A stretch of DNA of 5,039 nt from the NCBI GenBank assembly GCA_002338255.1, contig DDHX01000003.1, positions 7,193 through 12,231 of the forward strand, read 5' to 3'. The number at the start of each line of letters is the position of its first letter. Position 1 is the stretch's first letter. This DNA comes from Ruminococcaceae bacterium UBA1865 (GTDB lineage: Bacteria > Bacillota > Clostridia > Oscillospirales > Acutalibacteraceae). This document shows positions 1 to 4,702 of the stretch, piece after piece. The notes under the pieces were generated by a model. That model saw only the letters and a list, made by a program, of their open reading frames with translations, made no database searches and had not been told where the DNA came from. The translations under genes were made by a program, and so were the position numbers.

Positions 1-468
1 CAGCTCATTTTTGGAAAGTTCAACCTCACTGCCCTCAAAATGAGCCATGCTTCTGGATACATCCAGTTCCAGCCCGCGGTGAGAAATGATATTGACCGGT
101 TCGGAATGGTAGACACGTTTTAAGACGGAGGAAATTCGAGCAAGCAATATCTGTGTATTATACGGTTTGGTAATAAAATCATCGGCGCCCAAATTCATGC
201 TCATTAATTCATCCACCTCGCTGTCACGGCTGGTGACAATGATAATGGGAATTTGAGATTCACGGCGGATTTCGCGACAGATATAGTAGCCGTCGTAAAC
301 CGGCAAATTAATGTCGAGCAGGACAAGCTGCGGATTTCGGTGCAGAACGACTTCCGCCATATGAGAAAAATCATCCGACGATTCACATTCGTACCCATAT
401 TTTTCGAGCAGCTTGGTCAGTTCGTTTCGGATTTTAACATCATCTTCAATGATGAAAATATTGGCCAA
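1..468 (-). CDS. OmpR-family response regulator, BceR/GraR-like (partial, C-terminus off window)
   Basis: This is the DNA-binding half of a two-component system; 156 codons are visible and the rest lies beyond the left edge. Residues 1-120 form a receiver domain: acidic pair D9/D10, phospho-acceptor D52 (in LVLLDINLP), switch T79 and K101 before P102. The stretch SRDSEVDELMSMNLGADDFI (80-99) resembles, from memory, the BceR/GraR/YxdJ group, which controls ABC exporters against bacitracin and other cell-wall-active peptides; that role is inferred from family resemblance. From about residue 125 the winged-helix domain begins, and the visible part ends at SKNEL, the usual start of its first helix. 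The start is TTG at 468: an in-frame TGA at 477-475 leaves no ATG, and a GGGTG ribosome site lies 7 nt upstream. A kinase and a BceAB-type transporter gene would be expected off the left edge, but cannot be seen. Confidence 0.92.
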   Translation of the reverse strand, partial: MANIFIIEDDVKIRNELTKLLEKYGYECESSDDFSHMAEVVLHRNPQLVLLDINLPVYDGYYICREIRRESQIPIIIVTSRDSEVDELMSMNLGADDFITKPYNTQILLARISSVLKRVYHSEPVNIISHRGLELDVSRSMAHFEGSEVELSKNEL

Positions 469-475
469 AGCAATT

Positions 476-485
476 CACCCTTTCT
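476..485 (-). promoter_or_regulatory. Ribosome binding site fixing the TTG start of the response regulator
   Basis: On the minus strand AGAAAGGGTG lies 7 nt before the TTG at 468. The TGA stop at 477-475 overlaps this site in the gene's own frame, so translation cannot begin further upstream. Confidence 0.6.
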
Positions 486-545
486 GACTGTTTTGCAGTA
501 ATTCTTTTTCAAACGTTTCGTATTGCCATTGATCGCTTATGATTT

Positions 546-574
546 ATTATAGCTTATCACTTCCAATGAAGCAA
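546..574 (-). promoter_or_regulatory. Probable sigma-A promoter of the response regulator
   Basis: On the minus strand a perfect -10 box TATAAT (551-546) is preceded by a 17-bp spacer and a weak -35 box TTGCTT (574-569, 3 of 6 matches). Transcription would start near 539, giving a leader of about 70 nt. The weak -35 box suits a promoter that needs an activator. I found no convincing BceR-type inverted repeat beside it. Confidence 0.5.
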
Positions 575-643
575 TCTATTGTATTTTTATTGGTGCTCAC
601 AAATTCGGGGCGATATTTTAAGGTTTATTTGGACAACCGCCGA

Positions 644-672
644 TTTACTTTAACCGATATTAATGATACTAT
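644..672 (+). promoter_or_regulatory. Candidate promoter of the asparaginase gene
   Basis: TTTACT (644-649), a 17-bp spacer and TACTAT (667-672) each match the sigma-A consensus at 4 of 6 positions. A closer -10 match, TATATT at 670-675, has no well-spaced -35 box. In AT-rich DNA such matches arise by chance, so this is only a best guess. Confidence 0.28.
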
Positions 673-756
673 ATTTTGTAGAAATCGTGGTTTGCATACA
701 CTGCAGCCTTGTCTAAATCATACTGTGCAGCTTTTAGCTGCCATACCGATAAAACC

Positions 757-761
757 GGAGG
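757..761 (+). promoter_or_regulatory. Ribosome binding site fixing the asparaginase start
   Basis: GGAGG lies 5 nt before the ATG at 767. It decides in favour of this start over upstream in-frame ATGs at 539 and 566, which have no comparable site. Confidence 0.85.
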
Positions 762-766
762 AAATA

Positions 767-1762
767 ATGAAAAAAATACTGCTGATTACAACCGGTGGCA
801 CAATCGCCTCGGAATTGACGAACGAGGGACTTGCACCCTCCACAAACAGTGAAGGGTTAGAGGCTTTTATTGGCGCTGTGACCACCGAATATGATGTTGA
901 AGTTGAAGATTTGTTTCAGCTTGACAGCTCCAATATTCAGCCGGAGGAATGGCAGAGCATTGCGCGCACGATTGCCCGTTCGGTGAAGAATTTTGACGGA
1001 ATCGTGCTGACCCATGGCACGGACACAATGGCGTACACCGCTTCGGTACTGTCGTTTATGCTTCGTAACCTGCCGATTCCCGTCGTCATCACCGGCTCGC
1101 AGCTGCCCATCAGCCACCCGCTGACCGACGGGGTGGAGAACCTGCGCTGTGCTTTCGCGATGGCCGCTTCTGAAAAGCCGGGTGTATACATTGCTTTTGA
1201 CCGCAAGGTGATTTTGGGCACGCGTGCGGTCAAGGTTCGCACAACCGGATTCAATGCATTTGAAAGCGTCAACTGCCCAAACGCGGCAACTGTTGACGCG
1301 GGCGGACTGATTCTGAACGAAACTGTCCTGCCGCGTATAAACGGTGATTTTATATTGGAGGACCGCCTGAGCAACGGTGTGTTTCTGATAAAGCTTACCC
1401 CCGGACTGAATCCTGAGATATTTGACATGCTGTCAAACATGAATTACAAAGGCATTGTCATTGAGGCATTTGGTGCGGGCGGGCTGAATTTTGTCCGCCG
1501 CGATTTAATTTCAAAACTGCAAAGGGTTGTGGAATGCGGGATTTCTGTTGTGGTTTGCAGCCAGTGCCTCTATGAACGCAGCGACTTTACGATTTATCAG
1601 GCCGGTCAGAAAGCGCTGAAAACCGGCGTTTTACAAGGGCTTGATATGACGACGGAAGCCGCAGTCACGAAGCTGATGTGGGCGCTTGGAAAAACAGAAA
1701 ACCCGGAGGAAATCAAACGTATTTTTGCTAAAAACTATGTCGGCGAAATTAATCTTACATAA
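767..1762 (+). CDS. ansA: Type I (cytoplasmic) L-asparaginase
   Basis: The enzyme hydrolyses L-asparagine to aspartate and ammonia. The protein has 331 residues, close to the usual 330-340 of bacterial type I enzymes. The N-terminal motif TTGGTIAS carries the nucleophile T12. The second signature HGTDTMAYTAS (83-93) supplies T85 and D86, and K156 in GTRAVKV fits the catalytic lysine. The DSS at 53-55 fits the substrate-binding serine loop. The C-terminal domain keeps the type I pattern around GLDMTTEAAVTKLMWAL. There is no signal peptide, which points to a cytoplasmic housekeeping enzyme rather than an exported type II form; the start at 767 is set by its ribosome site and by family alignment. 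The gene appears monocistronic, lying between a divergent regulator gene and a strong terminator. Glutamyl-tRNA(Gln) amidotransferase subunit GatD shares the fold, but its extra N-terminal domain is absent. Confidence 0.94.
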   Translation: MKKILLITTGGTIASELTNEGLAPSTNSEGLEAFIGAVTTEYDVEVEDLFQLDSSNIQPEEWQSIARTIARSVKNFDGIVLTHGTDTMAYTASVLSFMLRNLPIPVVITGSQLPISHPLTDGVENLRCAFAMAASEKPGVYIAFDRKVILGTRAVKVRTTGFNAFESVNCPNAATVDAGGLILNETVLPRINGDFILEDRLSNGVFLIKLTPGLNPEIFDMLSNMNYKGIVIEAFGAGGLNFVRRDLISKLQRVVECGISVVVCSQCLYERSDFTIYQAGQKALKTGVLQGLDMTTEAAVTKLMWALGKTENPEEIKRIFAKNYVGEINLT

Positions 1763-1767
1763 CAAGC

Positions 1768-1810
1768 AAAAGCTTCTGTTTTCTGCAATTGCAGAATCAG
1801 AAGCTTTTTT
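1768..1810 (+). terminator. Rho-independent terminator of the asparaginase gene
   Basis: AAAAGCTTCTG (1768-1778) pairs with CAGAAGCTTTT (1798-1808), and inside it the palindrome TTCTGC-AATT-GCAGAA (1781-1796) extends the stem. A run of six T ends the structure at 1810. It begins 5 nt after the stop codon. Confidence 0.9.
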
Positions 1811-1851
1811 ATTAAATATTTTGAATAATTTGTAAACTTTGAGATATCATA

Positions 1852-1880
1852 TTGACATATTGACAATTGCGTCATATAGT
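1852..1880 (+). promoter_or_regulatory. Strong sigma-A promoter of the SGNH hydrolase gene
   Basis: A perfect -35 box TTGACA (1852-1857), a 17-bp spacer and TATAGT (1875-1880, 5 of 6) predict a start near 1887 and a leader of about 43 nt. The spacer holds a second TTGACA (1860-1865) and the dyad TGAC-N6-GTCA (1861-1874), a possible operator. Confidence 0.75.
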
Positions 1881-1929
1881 ATTAATTACTACATTAACTA
1901 TTTATCGTAATTACTAAGGAAGTGCTGTT

Positions 1930-2613
1930 ATGATTCAATCCGTTTGCATTTTTGGTGATTCCGTTTCAAAGGGTGTTATTTTTGACAGCGTCCGAAATAA
2001 ATATATTCTTCTGAAAGACAGCTTTGTCGGCACAATAGAACATAACACGAATATTTCCGTAAGCAATTATTCAAAATTCGGATGCACCATTACAAAAGGC
2101 TGCGAAGTTCTGAAAAAACACGAGTCCGAGTTAAATCAATACGACTATACTCTGTTGGAGTTCGGCGGCAATGACTGCGATTTTGACTGGGCTGCAATTT
2201 CAAATGAGCCGGAAAGTCCGCATACGCCAAACACACCGGTTTCCGCTTTTGAGCAAGGCTACTCCGAACTGATTGATGAAGTGAAGAAAAGCGGCGGCAA
2301 GCCCGTTCTGCTTTCACTTCCGCCGATTGATGCAAAAAGATACTTTGCTTGGGTTACACGGGGGCTGAATGCCGACAACGTTCTTCGCTGGCTGGGTGAC
2401 GTGGAATATATTTATCGCTGGCATGAGATGTACAATCTGGCTGTTAACCGCCTCGCAAAGTTGCACAGTATCCCTCTGATTGATATCAGCAGCGCGTTTT
2501 TAAAGACAGGACATTATCAGAATCTTATTTGTGAGGATGGAATTCATCCCAATAAAGATGGCCATAAGTTAATCAGCGAAACAATCGAGCAGAATGCTTT
2601 AGCATATGTTTAA
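1930..2613 (+). CDS. SGNH/GDSL-family hydrolase
   Basis: This is a predicted serine esterase or lipase of the SGNH superfamily, 227 residues long. All four sequence blocks are visible: block I FGDS with nucleophile S11, block II glycine G51 in SKFGCT, block III GGND with G79 and N81 (oxyanion hole), and block V DGIHP with D203 and H206 completing the triad. No signal peptide or membrane segment is present, so the enzyme is probably cytoplasmic. Between block III and the central strand (KPVLLSLPP, 124-132) lies a proline-rich loop at about 93-103, and residues 136-170 are rich in W and Y (YFAW, RWLGDVEYIYRW), which may shape the substrate pocket. The substrate cannot be told from sequence; relatives act on acyl esters, acetylated sugars or lysophospholipids. 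The ribosome site AAGGAAG lies 7 nt before the ATG. The gene stands alone between terminators. Confidence 0.92.
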   Translation: MIQSVCIFGDSVSKGVIFDSVRNKYILLKDSFVGTIEHNTNISVSNYSKFGCTITKGCEVLKKHESELNQYDYTLLEFGGNDCDFDWAAISNEPESPHTPNTPVSAFEQGYSELIDEVKKSGGKPVLLSLPPIDAKRYFAWVTRGLNADNVLRWLGDVEYIYRWHEMYNLAVNRLAKLHSIPLIDISSAFLKTGHYQNLICEDGIHPNKDGHKLISETIEQNALAYV

Positions 2614-2625
2614 ATAAGCGGCAGA

Positions 2626-2667
2626 ATGAACAAAGCTCTTCACATCCATGTGAAGAGCTTTGTTCAT
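2626..2667. terminator. Perfect 42-bp palindromic hairpin after the SGNH hydrolase gene
   Basis: A 20-bp perfect stem (2626-2645 with 2648-2667) is closed by the two bases CC. It begins 12 nt after the stop codon. The right arm ends GCTTTGTTCAT, giving a broken T-rich tail, so it probably acts as a terminator and, being symmetrical, could work in both directions. No long T run follows the stem. Confidence 0.7.
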
Positions 2668-2850
2668 ATCTAATTTACGAATTTTTAAATTAAATCTCAC
2701 ACAATCAACACAAACTTCTTTTATAATATAAGCATATTCAATAAAAGGGGATGAAAAAAAAGAAATTCATTATTTCAGCATAATTCGTATCTCTGAACTC
2801 GTATAATTGTATTCGGACATAAATTGATTTTTCATATGAATACTGTTGAA
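2668..2850. other. AT-rich intergenic stretch without a recognisable gene
   Basis: Perfect TATAAT boxes occur at 2722-2727 and 2802-2807, but neither has a recognisable -35 box at 16-18 bp. An AGGGG run abuts an ATG at 2751 that opens an 11-codon frame (MKKKKFIISA, stop at 2781-2783). The ribosome site is too close for normal use; it could be a chance frame, a leader peptide or the stub of a lost gene. A 10-bp palindrome TTCATATGAA lies at 2831-2840. Confidence 0.4.
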
Positions 2851-2935
2851 GTCTGCCGGGTGGTTGGAATACCAGCCCGGTAGACGGGACAGACAAACAA
2901 TTATCCCATACCCTTACAGGTATGGGTTTATATAT
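2851..2935 (+). ncRNA. Candidate small structured RNA ending in a terminator
   Basis: A GC-rich island in AT-rich DNA folds into a 14-bp hairpin: 2851-2864 pairs with 2871-2885, with one G-U pair (2855/2881), one bulged G (2875) and the loop TGGAAT. Just after it, CAGAC (2890-2894) could replace TAGAC (2881-2885) as partner of GTCTG (2851-2855), so two pairings compete. A terminator-like hairpin follows at 2905-2926. I do not recognise a known RNA or riboswitch family. No plus-strand gene lies immediately downstream, so a free small RNA is likelier than a leader. The 5' end is unknown, and no good promoter was found. Confidence 0.3.
2905..2935. terminator. Terminator hairpin, possibly bidirectional, after the MerR gene
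   Basis: CCCATACC (2905-2912) pairs with GGTATGGG (2919-2926) around the loop CTTACA. On the plus strand it is followed by TTTATATATTTATT. On the minus strand it begins 9 nt after the MerR-family stop codon and is followed by ATAATTGTTTG. It can therefore end the regulator transcript and any plus-strand transcript from the preceding gap. Confidence 0.65.
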
Positions 2936-3319
2936 TTATTGCGCCTTTGAGGTTGTACAGGCTGCGCAGGCTTCACTATAACATTTGATTTTGCAATTCA
3001 CTTTTGCGAGATGTTTCTGCAGCTCTTCAATCTGCATCAGTACATTCTCACGCTGCTTTATAAAAATCTGCAATCTTTGCTGGAGTGTTTCATCCCCTTG
3101 CATAGACAGGTCAATATACTCCTTGATATTTTTAACGGACATACCGGTCCCTTTTAAACAGCAAATCAGTGAAAGCCAGTCTAAATCAGAATCCGTGAAG
3201 CGCCTGATTCCACTTTCTGTCCGTTTGACGAAAGGCAGCAAACCTTCCTTTTCGTAATACCGCAAGGTGTACGCCGTCAGATTCATTTTTTCAGCCACCT
3301 GCGTAATGGTATAACTCAA
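2936..3319 (-). CDS. MerR-family transcriptional regulator, AdhR-like, with cysteine-rich tail
   Basis: This is a 127-residue dimeric DNA-binding activator. The N-terminal winged helix-turn-helix is canonical: YTITQVAEKMNLTAYTLRYYEKEGLLP (3-29), then SGIRRFTDSDLDWL (36-49). Residues 75-108 form the dimerisation coiled coil. It resembles, from memory, B. subtilis AdhR, a regulator that senses aldehydes through one cysteine; C54 (in ICCLKGTGMS) aligns with AdhR Cys52, and C53 lies beside it. The tail adds C109, C113, C118 and C121 (CX3CX4CX2C), which could bind metal or act as a second redox site; this is inference. The start is TTG at 3319, the only start after the in-frame TGA at 3337-3335, with AAGGAG 10 nt upstream. 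It is divergent from the aldo/keto reductase and shares matching operators with it, so that gene is its likely target. Confidence 0.93.
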   Translation of the reverse strand: MSYTITQVAEKMNLTAYTLRYYEKEGLLPFVKRTESGIRRFTDSDLDWLSLICCLKGTGMSVKNIKEYIDLSMQGDETLQQRLQIFIKQRENVLMQIEELQKHLAKVNCKIKCYSEACAACTTSKAQ

Positions 3320-3329
3320 TTTAAATCCA

Positions 3330-3335
3330 CTCCTT
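3330..3335 (-). promoter_or_regulatory. Ribosome binding site for the TTG start of the MerR gene
   Basis: AAGGAG on the minus strand lies 10 nt before the TTG at 3319. No ATG or GTG occurs in this frame between the upstream TGA (3337-3335) and the conserved SYTITQVA sequence, so TTG must be the start. Confidence 0.7.
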
Positions 3336-3354
3336 CACTTTACAAATATATTTA

Positions 3355-3385
3355 ATAATATACATTAGAGTTAGCTTTAAGTCAA
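3355..3385 (-). promoter_or_regulatory. MerR-type promoter and operator of the regulator gene (autoregulation)
   Basis: On the minus strand TTGACT (3385-3380) and TATTAT (3360-3355) are separated by 19 bp, two more than the sigma-A optimum and typical of promoters that MerR proteins untwist. The spacer carries the dyad TTAAAG-CTAA-CTCTAA (3380-3365). The predicted transcript starts near 3348, about 30 nt before the TTG codon. Confidence 0.78.
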
Positions 3386-3412
3386 CTTAGTACAAATATT
3401 TTCACTTTTCTA

Positions 3413-3443
3413 TTGACTTAGAGCACACTCAATGTATTACAAT
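3413..3443 (+). promoter_or_regulatory. MerR-type promoter and operator of the aldo/keto reductase
   Basis: TTGACT (3413-3418), a 19-bp spacer and TACAAT (3438-3443) form a second overlong-spacer promoter. The dyad TTAGAG-CACA-CTCAAT (3418-3433) sits exactly where the regulator's own operator sits relative to its -35 box. The first 20 bases from the -35 box match the other promoter at 16 positions. The predicted start is near 3450, about 24 nt before the GTG codon. Confidence 0.8.
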
Positions 3444-3460
3444 AGGAATACTGCGTAACA

Positions 3461-3465
3461 GGAGG
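3461..3465 (+). promoter_or_regulatory. Ribosome binding site fixing the GTG start of the reductase
   Basis: GGAGG lies 8 nt before GTG at 3474. An ATG at 3472 overlaps this start but in another frame reads only Met-Cys-stop, so it cannot start the reductase. Confidence 0.85.
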
Positions 3466-3473
3466 AAAAGAAT

Positions 3474-4613
3474 GTGTTAAAAAGAAACTATAAAGACTCC
3501 GCCTTATCAATTTCGGTATTGGGTTTGGGCTGTATGAGACTGCCAAAAATGAGCCCCGACAAAGAGGATATCGATTATGAAAAGGCTCAGGAAATGGTAG
3601 ACTATGCCCTTGCAAATGGAATCAACTATATTGATACGGCACATATGTATCACGACGGCGCGTCAGAAGAATTTGTTGGCCATGCGCTTAAAAAGCACGA
3701 CCGAAGCAGCTATTTCCTGGCCACCAAAATGCCGATTTGGATGGCCGAAACCCCCGCGGATGTGGAACGGATTTTCAACCTGCAATTAAGCCGCCTGCAA
3801 ACAGATTATTTCGATTTTTATCTTTCTCACTCTTTGTCAACGGAAAACTTTAAAAAATGCGTTGATTTTGGTGTGTATGAGTTCTTATCAAAGAAAAAGG
3901 CTGAGGGTGTTATTCACCATTTGGGTTTTTCCTTTCATGATAAGCCCGATGTTTTGGAAAAAATCTGCAATACCTATGAATGGGATTTTGCCCAAATGCA
4001 GCTGAATTATCTCGATTGGGAAATGCAGGACGCCAAGCAGCAGTACGAGATTTTGGAGCGCCACCATCTGCCCTGCATCGTCATGGAGCCTGTTCGCGGG
4101 GGAACGCTGGCAAATCCCTGCAACACTGCGAACGAACTGCTGCAAGCCGCAAGACCCGAAAAGAGCATTGCCTCCTGGGCGATTCGCTACGCGGCAAGCC
4201 TCCCCAACGTGATGACAGTTTTAAGCGGTATGTCCAATATGGAACAACTAACAGACAATATTGGTACCATGACCAATTTCGAACCGCTGACCGAAGGGGA
4301 TTACGCCGTCATTGAAAAGGCTGTTGAGGCTTATAAAACAAAGGACACCGTTCCCTGCACCGGCTGTCGCTATTGCATGGACTGCCCATTCGGCGTCGAT
4401 ATTCCGAAGATGTTCAAGCTGTACAATCAATACGCAGTGGATAAAGACAAAGAAGCTTATCAAAAAGCCTACTTTGAAACGGCGGAGTCCGAACGAGTCG
4501 ACCATTGTACCGCCTGCGGCAGATGTGCGCTGCATTGCCCACAGGCGATCAAAATTCCGGAAAAGCTTGCTATGATTAAAGATTTAACAAAAGAATTATT
4601 CGCTTCCGTGTAA
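3474..4613 (+). CDS. Aldo/keto reductase with C-terminal double 4Fe-4S cluster domain
   Basis: This is a cytoplasmic oxidoreductase of 379 residues. Residues 1-285 form the aldo/keto reductase barrel. The catalytic tetrad is visible as D54 (YIDTA), Y59 (MYHDG), K85 (ATKMP) and H119 (YLSHS). Residues 290-379 are a ferredoxin-like extension with two cysteine groups: C295, C298, C301, C304 (CX2CX2CXXCP) and C345, C348, C351, C355 (CX2CX2CX3CP), each fit to hold a 4Fe-4S cluster. Plain aldo/keto reductases use NAD(P)H and no cluster; this subfamily is common in anaerobes, where the clusters may pass electrons between the active site and ferredoxin or another partner (inference). The substrate is unknown. 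Divergence from an AdhR-like regulator with shared operators suggests a role in detoxifying aldehydes or other electrophiles. The start is GTG with GGAGG 8 nt upstream. The gene is monocistronic, ending at a terminator. Confidence 0.95.
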   Translation: MLKRNYKDSALSISVLGLGCMRLPKMSPDKEDIDYEKAQEMVDYALANGINYIDTAHMYHDGASEEFVGHALKKHDRSSYFLATKMPIWMAETPADVERIFNLQLSRLQTDYFDFYLSHSLSTENFKKCVDFGVYEFLSKKKAEGVIHHLGFSFHDKPDVLEKICNTYEWDFAQMQLNYLDWEMQDAKQQYEILERHHLPCIVMEPVRGGTLANPCNTANELLQAARPEKSIASWAIRYAASLPNVMTVLSGMSNMEQLTDNIGTMTNFEPLTEGDYAVIEKAVEAYKTKDTVPCTGCRYCMDCPFGVDIPKMFKLYNQYAVDKDKEAYQKAYFETAESERVDHCTACGRCALHCPQAIKIPEKLAMIKDLTKELFASV

Positions 4614-4616
4614 TAC

Positions 4617-4657
4617 AGAACCCCTCCGAATGAAAATCCGGAGGGGTTCTTATTATG
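4617..4657. terminator. Strong terminator of the aldo/keto reductase
   Basis: AGAACCCCTCCG (4617-4628) pairs perfectly over 12 bp with CGGAGGGGTTCT (4639-4650), around a 10-base A-rich loop. It is followed by TATTATG, and with the stem's own TTCT this gives a T-rich tail. It starts 3 nt after the stop codon. It may also back up termination of the convergent hypE transcript. Confidence 0.88.
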
Positions 4658-4667
4658 ATATCGAAAG

Positions 4668-4692
4668 CGGTACAAAAGAGAATATTGTACCG
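4668..4692 (-). terminator. Possible terminator of hypE
   Basis: CGGTACAA (4668-4675) and TTGTACCG (4685-4692) form an 8-bp stem with a 9-base loop, 10 nt after the hypE stop codon. The minus-strand tail is CTTTCGATAT, a poor T run, so termination may be weak and rely on the stronger hairpin at 4617-4650. Confidence 0.45.
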
Positions 4693-4702
4693 GTCGTTGC
4701 TG

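Larger units (their letters stand above)
486..766. other. Divergent intergenic region between the response regulator and the asparaginase
   Basis: This 281-bp AT-rich gap holds the leftward promoter at 546-574 and a weaker candidate rightward promoter at 644-672. A small hairpin at 727-741 (GCAGCT, TTT loop, AGCTGC) sits 15 nt before the asparaginase ribosome site. The frame of the asparaginase gene happens to stay open back to 539, but no ribosome site supports a longer protein. I see no separate gene here. Confidence 0.6.

Noticed and set aside
253..501. Open frame on the plus strand over the response regulator
   Set aside because: It lies opposite a clear receiver domain, lacks a ribosome site, and its product has no recognisable features.
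937..1440. Long open frame on the minus strand inside the asparaginase gene
   Set aside because: It is the antisense shadow of a gene with complete catalytic motifs, has no ribosome site, and its translation shows no recognisable domain.
2851..2885. Possible T-box, because the hairpin contains GGGTGGTTGG
   Set aside because: The conserved AGGGTGGNACCGCG sequence is not met, the upstream DNA is AT-rich with no stem I or specifier loop, and no amino-acid gene follows on this strand.
3472..3480. ATG at 3472 as start of the reductase
   Set aside because: In that frame it reads Met-Cys-stop. The overlapping GTG at 3474 is in frame with the enzyme and correctly spaced from GGAGG.
4312..4575. Open frame on the plus strand within the iron-sulfur domain of the reductase
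   Set aside because: It is an out-of-frame shadow; the reductase frame carries both conserved cysteine groups and continues unbroken through this region.
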